DNA of 64,000 nt from Pseudomonas sp. RIT-PI-r (GCF_001297015.1 NZ_LIGE01000036.1:124001-188000), one strand, 5' to 3'. Positions 27,165 through 36,664 are shown, counted from the first letter of the stretch. Program-made: numbers and translations. Notes: generated from the letters alone by a model not told the origin.

Positions 27165-27920
27165 TCAAATACCAAAATAAGCGCTCGCGACGACACTTGG
27201 ATCTCCGTCCATTTTTATTTTTCCGTGTTCAAGCCAGATAACCCTGTTACAGGTTTTCAAGATGAGATCACGTGAATGAGTCGCCACGACCAATATCTTC
27301 GTAGAGTTGAGAATATCGGTCATGCGCGCTTCGGCTTTATGCTGGAAGTTAGCATCGCCCACAGATAACCACTCATCCATCAAAAGAATTTCTGGAGAGA
27401 TAATGGTAGAAACAGAAAATGCCAAACGCAGATGCATGCCGGAAGAGTACGTACGCGTTGGCATGTCGATGAAATCACCCAGTTCGGAGAATTCAACGAT
27501 TTCGTCAAATCTGCTTTCGATCTCGGACTTGCTGACGCCCAGAAGGGCGGCGCGATAGTAGATATTTTCTCGCCCGGTTGCCTCATGATCGATACCAAGT
27601 GAGATATCAATTAATGAACCAATATCACCTTTGATACTGGCAACACCAGAGGTAGGTACGAACACCCCGGACAACAGACGTAGCAACGTGCTTTTACCCG
27701 CGCCGTTATGCCCTAGCAAGCCGACCCTGTCGCCATCCTTGAAGGAAAAATTGATATCGTCCAAAGCGCGAACAACGACATGTCCTCGTTCGTCTGCAGA
27801 CAGCTTGCCTCCCGTAGCAACCTGAATAAGACGTTTCTTCAAAGAGCGTCCATTAGCGTTGTAGATTGGAAATTCGGCAGTGACGTTATTAAAATCAATA
27901 GAAGCCATACAATGTTCCAT
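27165..27920 (-). CDS. wzt: ABC transporter ATP-binding protein for O-polysaccharide export, Wzt (short form)
   Basis: A 251-residue ATPase. Walker A is GHNGAGKS near residue 69, the signature is SSGMHLRLAF near 160, and Walker B is ILLMDEWLSVGD near 183. This is the ABC-2 polysaccharide exporter type. Longer Wzt proteins (about 400 residues) carry a C-terminal carbohydrate-binding domain, which is absent here. The ATG overlaps the wzm stop by one base (TAATG), so translation is coupled. Confidence 0.9.
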   Translation of the reverse strand: MEHCMASIDFNNVTAEFPIYNANGRSLKKRLIQVATGGKLSADERGHVVVRALDDINFSFKDGDRVGLLGHNGAGKSTLLRLLSGVFVPTSGVASIKGDIGSLIDISLGIDHEATGRENIYYRAALLGVSKSEIESRFDEIVEFSELGDFIDMPTRTYSSGMHLRLAFSVSTIISPEILLMDEWLSVGDANFQHKAEARMTDILNSTKILVVATHSRDLILKTCNRVIWLEHGKIKMDGDPSVVASAYFGI

Positions 27921-28720
27921 TAAAGCCAGTAAGGGATACGGCGCATATACCGATTATATATAACAATTGCGAACAACCAGCCGAACACCGCCATGGCGAT
28001 TGCAAAAATCCAGCTTTCCGGTGAAGGTGTGGTGCCTAATACCGGCCCACGGGTAATTTCCAGAAGATGGTAAACCGGGTTTGCATTAAGCAGGTAGGCC
28101 GCATGCCGAGACGGAAGTAACGACGGCGCCCACATAATCGGTGTCAGGTAAAACACAACCTGGGTAGCGTTTACGATGATCTGAGTGATGTCACGGAATC
28201 TGGTGCTCAATACGCCAAGGACCAAGGAAATCCAGAGCAGATTTATAGAGACCAGAATGATACCCGGCACAAATAGCAGCATCGTCAGGGTAAGTGGCTT
28301 TCCGACAATCAGGAATACAATCGGAATAATGACGATGTTATGCCCTAACACAATAAAGTTGCGCCAGAAGCATCGAAGCACATGCACAAAAAGCGGAATA
28401 TTCAGTTGCTTGATAATGGCTTCAGCAGAAGTAAAAGCAACGCAACCTTCCGTCACGTTAGACGAGATGAAGCCCCAAAGGACGATCCCCAACGCGAGAA
28501 ATGGCAAGTATTCCTGCATAGGGGTATTAAAAATCTGCCCGAATACCAGACCAATAGAAGCAATCATCACCCCCATGCTGACTGTTAGCCAAAACGCTCC
28601 TAACGCAGAGCGTCTGTACCGCTGCTTGATGTCAGCCCATCCCAGCATGCCGACAAGTTGATAGCGTTTTGCTGACGAAACAATGTCGACCACTGCGTTG
28701 AATATTGAGTTACTTGTCAT
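27920..28720 (-). CDS. wzm: ABC transporter permease for O-polysaccharide export, Wzm
   Basis: A 266-residue inner-membrane protein with six hydrophobic segments and the ABC-2 type pattern (LGWADIKQRYRRSALGAFW near the N-terminus). With Wzt it exports undecaprenyl-linked polysaccharide to the periplasm. Together with the absence of Wzx and Wzy genes this marks the locus as ABC-transporter dependent. The preceding 108 bases (28721-28828) hold no gene. Confidence 0.9.
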   Translation of the reverse strand: MTSNSIFNAVVDIVSSAKRYQLVGMLGWADIKQRYRRSALGAFWLTVSMGVMIASIGLVFGQIFNTPMQEYLPFLALGIVLWGFISSNVTEGCVAFTSAEAIIKQLNIPLFVHVLRCFWRNFIVLGHNIVIIPIVFLIVGKPLTLTMLLFVPGIILVSINLLWISLVLGVLSTRFRDITQIIVNATQVVFYLTPIMWAPSLLPSRHAAYLLNANPVYHLLEITRGPVLGTTPSPESWIFAIAMAVFGWLFAIVIYNRYMRRIPYWL

Positions 28721-28828
28721 TAATTACGCCATACTTAGTTAAAATCAACCCTGCTCGAGCACGCCCGAGCGAGGTATTTAATCAATCGACGAGTCTTTAG
28801 CAAACGTCAAACATACATCCTCGCTCGG

Positions 28829-29902
28829 TTAAGAACGAGAGAGCCTGCTTAAAACCCGCTGCAAGACCCTGAGCGCTCTTGATTTTTGTTGACTCATCAC
28901 CGCAACGACTTTCGGACGAAGCACATCGATCTCGCCCAGTTCCTTCTGGAACCAACGATCATTCAGGCCATAATCATCAACAAGGATTTTGTGATGTTCA
29001 GGACTGTTCAACAGCTTGTTCAGTTTTAACATACCAATCATCTGGTAGGGTTTCCCCAACCACTGATTATAAATCCAGTACAAAAATGCTTTTTCTATAT
29101 CAAGATGAATATCCGACGAGATCGTCTTGATCTTCAACAGATCAGAAAAGCCTTCTTCCAATTGTTTCGCAGTAACCTCATCAAAAAACTCATCTGCTAT
29201 CAGATAGTGCTCATTGATAGTGCGAATCGAATTGGAAACTGTTTGACTGCTGGCATTCTCACCTGGCATCAATCTAAAGGTAATCAATTCTCTGTCAGAT
29301 ATATGGATCGGATAATGTTTGACCAACCGAATCCACATCTCCAGATCTGGCAGCTGGCGCAGCCTGTTGCTGTACATGCCCAGATGTTCGTAGCAACTCT
29401 TGCGAATTAACATCGTTGGATGACAGATGCAGTTTCCCAATTCAAAGAACCGCCTCAGCCAAGCACCTTGGGAACGGTTCTCCTGATCGAAGATATCCGA
29501 CGCCTTCCCCATTGAGGTGCCGTCTTTATCAACAAAGCGTGCCCTGCCGAAACAGGCACCAAGCTCAGGGTTTTCACGCATGGTATTAACTTGGTAAGCA
29601 AGCTTATCAACATCGCACCAATAATCATCTGAATTGATGAGCGCGATAAATTCACCCGAAGAACGTTCGATTAGCTCGTTTGTAACAACACCAGCACCTC
29701 GGTTCACTTCGTTCGGGAAAAACTTGATCCGATCATCCTTGATAGCGGCAACCACATCTCGGGTAGAGTCTGCGGAGCCGTCATCAGAGATCAAAAACTC
29801 GAAATCCACACCGACCTGTCCGAGCACGCTGTTAATTGCCTGTTCGACAAAACTGGCGTGGTTATAAGTCGCCATGATGACGGACACTGTTGGGTTTTTC
29901 AT
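28829..29902 (-). CDS. Glycosyltransferase family 2 protein
   Basis: A 357-residue GT-A enzyme. The N-terminal domain has SVIMATYNHASFVEQAINSV, the first acidic pair in ISDDGSADST near residue 40 and the metal-binding DD in NSDDYW near 92. The C-terminal 110 residues are not recognised. It overlaps the previous gene by four bases (ATGA). Probably adds one sugar of the O-antigen repeat or the adaptor; donor unknown. Confidence 0.85.
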   Translation of the reverse strand: MKNPTVSVIMATYNHASFVEQAINSVLGQVGVDFEFLISDDGSADSTRDVVAAIKDDRIKFFPNEVNRGAGVVTNELIERSSGEFIALINSDDYWCDVDKLAYQVNTMRENPELGACFGRARFVDKDGTSMGKASDIFDQENRSQGAWLRRFFELGNCICHPTMLIRKSCYEHLGMYSNRLRQLPDLEMWIRLVKHYPIHISDRELITFRLMPGENASSQTVSNSIRTINEHYLIADEFFDEVTAKQLEEGFSDLLKIKTISSDIHLDIEKAFLYWIYNQWLGKPYQMIGMLKLNKLLNSPEHHKILVDDYGLNDRWFQKELGEIDVLRPKVVAVMSQQKSRALRVLQRVLSRLSRS

Positions 29903-30858
29903 ACCGAACGACTCCGCTTTACGACTCTGGCAAGCAGATTCATCGCAGCAACAGGAACAAGCAATTTGATAACCATAATAAAAACGGGGGGCATTAAACT
30001 CACAAGTGTCGGAATAATACGAAATACCGGCTTCCCAACCGACTCGGCAACATGCCCTAACTGGGACACATTAATCACATGGCGCAAATGGCTGGAGAGC
30101 CGCTCGAAGTCGTCGTGAAACACATTGTCGGTCAACGCATCGTATGCCGGCAGAATGGCTAACTGGGTTTTCAGCTTATCGACATGTGGAGTTTGTGTCC
30201 AAACGCCACCACCATGAAGACGGTACACCGACATTGGCTCTTGCAAAAAACCGATCAAGCTGGTTCTCGCTAAAACAATGTTGGTAATCCAGTCATATGA
30301 TTTTATTTCAAACAAGCCGTCGGGGAGCCGGCTCAAGGCACTGCGTCTATACATGCAAGTTGAGAAGTTGCCAACAATATTATCGGCTATCAACTCTCTG
30401 GCCGATATAAACCGATGCCCCGTAGCAGCCGGAACTCTCGGCGAAAGCTGTGCACGGTCCTCTTCATAGACATAATAATTGACAGAGCAAACATCAGATT
30501 CCCAATGCGCTGTCAAAAAGTCCACTTGGCGTTGCAACTTCAAGGGACTGACCCAATAGTCGTCCCCTTCAAGCACAGCGACAAATTCCGAGGTACACGC
30601 TTCAAAACCGCGCTTATAGTTTTTCGTGATACCTAGATTTTCGCTGTAGTCCAGATATTTGAATGTAAAACGTGAATCAGTACCTTCGTATTCTTTAACA
30701 ATGGAAAGCGTGCTATCGGAAGACTTATCATCCGCTACAACCAACTCAATCGGCCCATCAAATACCTGCCGAAACAGGGCATTCAACGCCTGGCGAATAT
30801 GTTTTTCGTGGTTGTATGCAACCAATAGAACCGATATGCCGACCGCCTCTTTAAGCAC
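29899..30858 (-). CDS. Glycosyltransferase family 2 protein
   Basis: A 319-residue GT-A enzyme with VLLVAYNHEKHIRQAL, the acidic motif VADDKSSDST and EGDDYWVSPLKL near residue 95. The C-terminal segment has a hydrophobic stretch near residues 285-305. The likely start is GTG at 30858, overlapping the MaoC gene by eight bases with GGGGTGG upstream. It continues the tightly packed run NeuD/VioB-MaoC-GT2-GT2. Donor unknown. Confidence 0.83.
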   Translation of the reverse strand: MLKEAVGISVLLVAYNHEKHIRQALNALFRQVFDGPIELVVADDKSSDSTLSIVKEYEGTDSRFTFKYLDYSENLGITKNYKRGFEACTSEFVAVLEGDDYWVSPLKLQRQVDFLTAHWESDVCSVNYYVYEEDRAQLSPRVPAATGHRFISARELIADNIVGNFSTCMYRRSALSRLPDGLFEIKSYDWITNIVLARTSLIGFLQEPMSVYRLHGGGVWTQTPHVDKLKTQLAILPAYDALTDNVFHDDFERLSSHLRHVINVSQLGHVAESVGKPVFRIIPTLVSLMPPVFIMVIKLLVPVAAMNLLARVVKRSRSV

Positions 30859-31318
30859 TGGCCACCCCGTCTTCTATTTTTGGTTTCTTAGGGATAAAAA
30901 TTTCCGCTTCCCCATCAATCACCAACTGGCCTTTGACAGTGCAATAAGTTCTGAACGTCACTACTCGTTTACGCGTGCTCACTGCCTTTACACAAACAGT
31001 AGCTTCGACCGTGTCCTGAAGATAAACGGGCGCTTTAAAAACGAGGTTTTGCGAAATATAAACACACCCCGGACCTGGCAGCCGTGTTCCAAACATCGCA
31101 GAAAAGAAACCCGCCGAAAACAGACCGTGTGCAATACGCGCCTTGAATCTCGAGTTTTGCGCGTACTCATCACTCATATGAACAGGGTTATTATCTCCCG
31201 ATAGTCCCGCATACGCTTTAACATCAGCGTCGGTTACTGTATGAGAATAGGACACTTGCATACCGACTTCAATTTGCTCAATCGTCAACTCGGTCGGAAA
31301 CAGATTAATCGCTGTCAT
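30851..31318 (-). CDS. MaoC-like hot-dog hydratase inside the O-antigen cluster
   Basis: A 155-residue single hot-dog protein. It has the hydratase signature of the MaoC/PhaJ family: YAGLSGDNNPVHMSDEYA (Asp and His of the active site near residues 41 and 46) and RIAHGLFSAGFFSAMFGTRLPGPG. PhaJ-type enzymes hydrate trans-2-enoyl-CoA to (R)-3-hydroxyacyl-CoA. Its start overlaps the end of the NeuD/VioB-like gene by four bases and its end overlaps a glycosyltransferase start, so it is in the same operon. The context suggests a supply of 3-hydroxyacyl donor for sugar N-acylation. This role is inferred. Confidence 0.85.
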   Translation of the reverse strand: MTAINLFPTELTIEQIEVGMQVSYSHTVTDADVKAYAGLSGDNNPVHMSDEYAQNSRFKARIAHGLFSAGFFSAMFGTRLPGPGCVYISQNLVFKAPVYLQDTVEATVCVKAVSTRKRVVTFRTYCTVKGQLVIDGEAEIFIPKKPKIEDGVASA

Positions 31319-31986
31319 TTACGCAATGCCTCTCGAGTAAGAGGGCGGGCCGGATTACCTACGACTGTCACGCCTGGAGGAACACTCTTGGTCACGACAG
31401 CGCCCATACCGACGATCGCACCTCGGCCAATAGTCAGCGGCCGGGACGGTTTACCCTGAATAATTGAAGCACCGGTACCGATATAGGCGTGATCTTCAAT
31501 AACAACATTCCCATTACATTTGACACCTGGTGCAAACGTAACAAAATCACCGATTACACAGTCATGGGCAACATAAGAGTAAATATTCGCGTGGAAGTGC
31601 TTACCAATTTTCGCATTTGACGTTACCGTCACAAATGGCGAAAGCACCGCGCCTTCAGCAATATCATTATTATCAAGGATTACCGCATTACCAGCGATAA
31701 CCGAGAATGCTCGCGCGCCCTGACTTTCACAGGCAGCGGATATCCGCTCCCGAGCGTCGGATGCGCCGATTGCAATATTGAACAGTCTCTCGCCCGGCAA
31801 GGCTAGAAAATCATCTAGTGAAATGACTGGATAACCGTTAATGGTTTCGTCCCCAACATCTCCTTCGACAACAAAGTACAACTCTGCAGCGTCGCTGGCA
31901 GGGAGCTTGTCTACCATTGCCTTGGCGAGTGGGATGACTTCACGACCATAACCACCTGCGCCGATTATCCCAAAATACTTTTTCAT
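31315..31986 (-). CDS. NeuD/VioB-like sugar acyltransferase (left-handed beta-helix)
   Basis: A 223-residue acyltransferase of the NeuD/PglD/VioB family. The N-terminal Rossmann half starts with YFGIIGAGGYGREVIPLAKA, and the C-terminal half has hexapeptide repeats (NAVILDNNDIAEGAVLSPFV and INCNGNV-type turns) with the catalytic His probably in YVAHDCVIGD. These enzymes acylate the 4-amino group of UDP- or dTDP-linked 4-amino-4,6-dideoxy sugars. Next to a VioA-like aminotransferase, a VioB-type role on dTDP-4-amino-4,6-dideoxyglucose is likely. The acyl donor may not be acetyl-CoA, given the MaoC neighbour. Confidence 0.83.
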   Translation of the reverse strand: MKKYFGIIGAGGYGREVIPLAKAMVDKLPASDAAELYFVVEGDVGDETINGYPVISLDDFLALPGERLFNIAIGASDARERISAACESQGARAFSVIAGNAVILDNNDIAEGAVLSPFVTVTSNAKIGKHFHANIYSYVAHDCVIGDFVTFAPGVKCNGNVVIEDHAYIGTGASIIQGKPSRPLTIGRGAIVGMGAVVTKSVPPGVTVVGNPARPLTREALRK

Positions 31987-32011
31987 ACCGCCTCCTGAAA
32001 ACCAATACTCT

Positions 32012-33094
32012 TCAATATCTGATCGAACGCTTAATGATCCGGCATATCATGTCGATTTCCTCACGCGACAGCGTATGGTAAAGCGGCAGGCAAATAATGC
32101 GCTTGGAAACATCTTCAGAGATCGGGCTACTTTGGTCGTGAACGTAAGGCAACTCGGAAAGCGACGGATAAAAATAACGACGAGGATAAATATTATTCAA
32201 ATTCAGCTCTGCCATAACATGCAGAAGCGTACTCTCATTTTCGAAGATGACGGGGAAATAAGAGTTATTGTATTCAGTGTCTTCAGTAATTTTCTGAAAC
32301 CGAATCGGGAGATCCGTAAGTTCAGATTTATAGTGCTCGCAGAGCTCTTTTCTAACTTTTAGAATCTCGTCAACATACTTGAGATTCGTCAAACCCATCG
32401 CAGCATGCACTTCGGAGTTCTTGCCATTCACGCCCACGCCACCGAAATCGGTGAGCGACGAATGACCAAAATTTCGCATCATTGCCATATTTTTCAGGAT
32501 ATCAGGATTGGACGTAGTTACAGCCCCCCCTTCAATGGTATGAAAAAGTTTAGTGGCATGAAAGCTACAGGTTGAAACATCACCATAGCTCAATAACGAG
32601 CGATTTTTATATTGAGTACCAAACGCATGAGCGGCATCGTAAATAACGCGCAACTGATGTTTTTCGGCAATTTTTTCAATCGCCTCAACATCACATGGAT
32701 TACCGAAAACGTGCGTTGCCAAAATGGCGGAAGTTCGCGACGTAATCGCCTGCTCGATTTTTTCCGGGTCAATATTAAGAGTATCCGGGCAGATATCAAC
32801 CATAACAGGATCACAACGTTCCCAGACAATACTGGAAGTAGTCGCCACATAACTGAACGGAGTAGTGATGATTTCGCCCTGCAAATCGAGCGCTCGAATT
32901 GCAATTTGAAGCGCGATAGTACCATTACTGAGAAACAGCAAATGGTCGACGTCAAGCTTTTCCTTGAGCTTTAATTCAAGCTCGTTCACCAACGGCCCAT
33001 TGTTGGTAAACCATTCACGTTCCCAAACCCCTTGCAGGTAAGTCTGAAACTCACCAAAGGGAGGGACAAACGGCTTCGTAACTGTAATATTCAT
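32012..33094 (-). CDS. DegT/DnrJ/EryC1/StrS aminotransferase, VioA-like
   Basis: A 360-residue PLP-dependent sugar aminotransferase. The N-terminus NITVTKPFVPPFGEFQTYL and the segment NNGPLVNELE resemble VioA (dTDP-4-amino-4,6-dideoxyglucose transaminase). The PLP lysine lies in SFHATKLFHTIEGG near residue 182. It probably aminates the dTDP-4-keto-6-deoxyglucose made by RmlB in the same locus. An FdtB/QdtB-type 3-aminotransferase is the alternative, but no 3,4-ketoisomerase gene is present. It has a run of seven C (G in the coding strand) at 32524-32530. The stretch 33095-33318 upstream holds no gene, only an eight-base C run. Confidence 0.83.
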   Translation of the reverse strand: MNITVTKPFVPPFGEFQTYLQGVWEREWFTNNGPLVNELELKLKEKLDVDHLLFLSNGTIALQIAIRALDLQGEIITTPFSYVATTSSIVWERCDPVMVDICPDTLNIDPEKIEQAITSRTSAILATHVFGNPCDVEAIEKIAEKHQLRVIYDAAHAFGTQYKNRSLLSYGDVSTCSFHATKLFHTIEGGAVTTSNPDILKNMAMMRNFGHSSLTDFGGVGVNGKNSEVHAAMGLTNLKYVDEILKVRKELCEHYKSELTDLPIRFQKITEDTEYNNSYFPVIFENESTLLHVMAELNLNNIYPRRYFYPSLSELPYVHDQSSPISEDVSKRIICLPLYHTLSREEIDMICRIIKRSIRY

Positions 33095-33318
33095 GAACGC
33101 CCCGACAAGCAAAACGACTACTTAGTTCTGTTAAAAATGATTGCATTTCAATACTACGAAGAGCTGAACATCTCTCGAACGAACAAATTGCGAGCCCTGA
33201 CAACTGGAAATTCGACTCTCTTTCCGAGGCTAACAGGGCACCTCAAACGCCGAACGAGGATACCGTAAAATGCCACTGAATCATACCGCCCCCCCCTTGC
33301 CAAGCGCGGGCGGGAGCC

Positions 33319-35313
33319 TCAGGGATCGAGACTGCGCTGCTGATAAATCCAGTCCACAATTTCGCCATCAGGCGAGTAGCCACTAACCGTTTCCCGCAGG
33401 AGCTGACGAACGCGTGAGTAGTCGTCCTGCTCAACAGCGACCAGCAATTCTCCCAACCTGGCCTTTAGCACATCCCACGGCACATGATCTTCATCCGCAC
33501 TCATGATCATGGGATGAGGAGTCGCTGAAACATTGTCGCCTATCAGTAGTTCCTCATAGAGCTTCTCGCCCGGACGAAGACCGGTGAACTCGATAGCGAT
33601 GTCCCCTTGAGGAGTTTTTTCCGATCGGACGCTCAATCCTGACAGATGGATCATTTTCTCTGCCAGCTCGACAATCTTGACCGGCTCACCCATATCAAGA
33701 ACGAAAACGTCCCCACCCTGCCCCATTGATCCCGCCTGGATTACCAATTGGGCGGCCTCGGGTATTGTCATGAAGTATCGGGTGATCTTCGGATGAGTAA
33801 CCGTCAAGGGCCCCCCCGACTTGATCTGGCTGTGAAAGAGCGGAATCACAGAGCCTGACGAGCCGAGCACGTTGCCAAAGCGCACCATCGTAAAGCGGGT
33901 TTTGTTCACTCGCGAGATGTTGCCCTTGTCACCAAACAGCACCGGAGCCATTTCACGACTCAGCGCCTGCAAAATCAGTTCCGCGAGCCGCTTTGTACTT
34001 CCCATGACATTCGTTGGACGGACCGCTTTGTCTGTAGAAATCAGAACAAAGTTCGACACCCCCGTTTGCAACGCCGCCTGTGCAGTGTTCAAGGTGCCAA
34101 TGACGTTATTGAGTACGCCTTCGGCGATGTTATGCTCCACCATTGGCACATGTTTATAAGCAGCCGCGTGATAAACCGTGTCGACCTTCCAGGTCTTCAT
34201 CACATCCTGAAGTTTGTGCGGATGACGGATAGAGCCCAAGATCGGAAGCAGGCGAATCGAGATCGATTCACGGTCTTTTCGACGCTCGAGCTCAGATAGA
34301 ATGCTGTAAAGGTTGAATTCGCCATGATCAAATAACAAAAGCGCAGTAGGCCCCAATAAAAAAATCTGTCGGCAAAGCTCTGCGCCGATAGAACCGCCGG
34401 CACCCGTAACCATCACGACCTTGCCTTTTATACAATGAGCCAGCAAATCCGCTCGTGCCGGTACGGAATCACGCCCCAGAAGATCAGCAATATCCACCTC
34501 TTGAATATCATCGACTTTCACTCGACCACTGGCCAGGTCAGTGAAGTTGGGAACACTTCTGATATGCAGCGGAAAGCCTTCGAGGAAGTTAAGAATTTCG
34601 CGCCGGCGCGCCCGCGTTGAAGAAGGCAATGCCAGGAGAATCTCCTGAGCTCCCGTCACATCAATCATTTGTTGTATATGCTTTGGCTTATAAACTTGAA
34701 GTCCGGAAATCGACCGATCGGCGATACTCGAATCATCATCAATAAAAGCAACAGGCCGCATTACCCGGCCCATACGCAATGCCGCAACAAGTTGGTTGCC
34801 AGCAACCCCGGCACCATAAACAGCAACCTTTGTCAAACCATCATCGCGATTTGTGAATGGCACATGCTGGGCAGCCGAAAACCAATCTCCCATGAAATAC
34901 TGGCGCATGCACAAACGCAATCCACCAATAATCACGAGACTTAACCACCAGTAATTGAAAATGATGGAACGCGGCACTACGCTCGCGTGATTGCTATACC
35001 AATAGACGACCACCGCGAGTATCAGCGACGAAAGACTGACAGCCTTGACAATGGCAATAAGCGCGTCATTACCAAAATACCGCATCACCGCACGGTACAT
35101 CCCGATACGTATGAACAGCGGGATGGCGACAATGGGCGCGCTCACGAAGAGCCATGCATGCACCCTGATCGGGTTGTACATGTCATCAATGCCCAAGCGG
35201 ACGATGAACGCTAACCAGAGTGCCAGCCAGACCAGCACAACGTCGCTGGCGACCTGTAGCAGGCGCTTCTGCCGACGTGGCAACCCCAGTAGAAATGAAC
35301 GTAATTTATCCAT
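33319..35313 (-). CDS. wbpM: WbpM/CapD-type nucleotide-sugar 4,6-dehydratase
   Basis: A 664-residue membrane-anchored protein. About four transmembrane helices occupy the first 120 residues, then a CoA-binding-like Rossmann domain, then the catalytic SDR domain with VTGAGGSIGAELCRQI near residue 300 and the variant motif STDKAVRPTNVMGSTKR in which the usual Tyr is replaced by Met, as in WbpM. It converts UDP-GlcNAc to the 4-keto-6-deoxy intermediate. In pseudomonads wbpM is a conserved O-antigen gene. The start at 35313 has a weak ribosome site (GAGCG). It carries a seven-base C run at 33811-33817. Confidence 0.92.
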   Translation of the reverse strand: MDKLRSFLLGLPRRQKRLLQVASDVVLVWLALWLAFIVRLGIDDMYNPIRVHAWLFVSAPIVAIPLFIRIGMYRAVMRYFGNDALIAIVKAVSLSSLILAVVVYWYSNHASVVPRSIIFNYWWLSLVIIGGLRLCMRQYFMGDWFSAAQHVPFTNRDDGLTKVAVYGAGVAGNQLVAALRMGRVMRPVAFIDDDSSIADRSISGLQVYKPKHIQQMIDVTGAQEILLALPSSTRARRREILNFLEGFPLHIRSVPNFTDLASGRVKVDDIQEVDIADLLGRDSVPARADLLAHCIKGKVVMVTGAGGSIGAELCRQIFLLGPTALLLFDHGEFNLYSILSELERRKDRESISIRLLPILGSIRHPHKLQDVMKTWKVDTVYHAAAYKHVPMVEHNIAEGVLNNVIGTLNTAQAALQTGVSNFVLISTDKAVRPTNVMGSTKRLAELILQALSREMAPVLFGDKGNISRVNKTRFTMVRFGNVLGSSGSVIPLFHSQIKSGGPLTVTHPKITRYFMTIPEAAQLVIQAGSMGQGGDVFVLDMGEPVKIVELAEKMIHLSGLSVRSEKTPQGDIAIEFTGLRPGEKLYEELLIGDNVSATPHPMIMSADEDHVPWDVLKARLGELLVAVEQDDYSRVRQLLRETVSGYSPDGEIVDWIYQQRSLDP

Positions 35314-35606
35314 TGATTCGCTCGATCACCGCTCTGCTCCTTGAACCTTATTAACGGCGGTATTGTATCCCTTTTTTCCGCCGAAATACGACCACTGAAC
35401 GGAAGACAGCGAGCCTGAAATCGAACAGTACCAAGCCCCCTCCTCGCCCTGCCGCTCGCCACCAAGCCGCCTATGCTGTTAAACTCGCGCAAAGTCCACC
35501 TACATTCAATACTGCAACTTACCTGACAGGCTATTTGCAGAACGTACGCGCCTCTTAAATAACAGAGCACATGCGCTACACCACCGAGGCGCGAGAGATT
35601 TCAAAC

Positions 35607-36599
35607 ATGGCCGAACAACCGAAGGATAACTTCCAATTGGACCCTGCCCCATCAGTGATAACTGAACGCTCAACAAATCGCAAAAAAGTCGCCATACTTG
35701 TTTGCACTTACAACGGTCAGCGCTTTCTCAGGGAACAACTGGACTCCTTCATTAACCAAACCCATGAAGACTGGACGATCCATGCATCGGATGATGGTTC
35801 GACCGACGCGACACTGGAAATTCTTGAAGAATACAAGAAACAGCTGGGCGCAGATAAAATCGCCATCTGGCATGGCCCTCGTCAAGGCTTTGCAAAAAAC
35901 TTTCTGTCACTAATTAAAAATCGAGAAATTGTCGCTGATTACTTCGCATTCAGTGACCAGGACGATATCTGGCTTGCAGACAAACTGACTCGAAGTATCG
36001 CTCAGATACCTCAAACTCCCACCAACAAACCCCACATGTACTGCTCCAGAACAAAGCTGGTCAACACCAAGCTTGCACCCTTGGGGTTTTCTCCGCTATT
36101 CAACAAGCGCCCGTGCTTTGAAAACGCATTGGTGCAAAGCCTCGCCGGTGCCAACACGATGCTGATCAACAATGCAGCTCGTAATCTGATGTGCCGGATC
36201 GTCGATGACGCCCCGGTCGTAGCACATGACTGGCTTGCGTATCTGTTGGTAACCGGGTGCGGTGGCCAGGTGGTCTTTGATCAGCAGCCTACGCTGCTCT
36301 ATCGTCAGCACGAGGACAACCTGATTGGAGCGAATGCAACCTTCAGAAATCAGATCATTCGAATCCTGAAAATGCTAAGTGGGCGTTTCAGCGAGTGGAG
36401 CACGCAAAACCTGATCACTCTGAACTCCATTAGAACGGAGCTCACAGAGGACAATAAATGCACCCTTGAACGATTCGAAGCTGCACGCAAAAGCGGCTTG
36501 CTCTCAAGACTTTGCCTGATGAAGAAAAGTGGAGTTCATCGGCAGACGCTCAAAGGAAACATCAGCCTGGTGGCCGCCGCGATACTTAATAAAATATAA
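35607..36599 (+). CDS. Glycosyltransferase family 2 protein on the opposite strand
   Basis: A 330-residue GT-A enzyme with ILVCTYNGQRFLREQLDSF, ASDDGSTDAT and the motif SDQDDIWLADKL, which recurs in the GT2 gene at 38631. This motif is common among rhamnosyl- and related hexosyltransferases. It is the only plus-strand gene in the 20-kb O-antigen locus, between wbpM (divergent) and wbpL (convergent). The start at 35607 follows GAGAG; ATG at 35571 is also in frame. The 293-base space to wbpM should hold both promoters; I see no clear motif in it. Confidence 0.82.
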   Translation: MAEQPKDNFQLDPAPSVITERSTNRKKVAILVCTYNGQRFLREQLDSFINQTHEDWTIHASDDGSTDATLEILEEYKKQLGADKIAIWHGPRQGFAKNFLSLIKNREIVADYFAFSDQDDIWLADKLTRSIAQIPQTPTNKPHMYCSRTKLVNTKLAPLGFSPLFNKRPCFENALVQSLAGANTMLINNAARNLMCRIVDDAPVVAHDWLAYLLVTGCGGQVVFDQQPTLLYRQHEDNLIGANATFRNQIIRILKMLSGRFSEWSTQNLITLNSIRTELTEDNKCTLERFEAARKSGLLSRLCLMKKSGVHRQTLKGNISLVAAAILNKI

Positions 36600-36664
36600 A
36601 GGCGACGGCAACACAACAAACCGACCATCAGAAATAATCTTCGGAGTAGTTCAGCGATCCTCGA

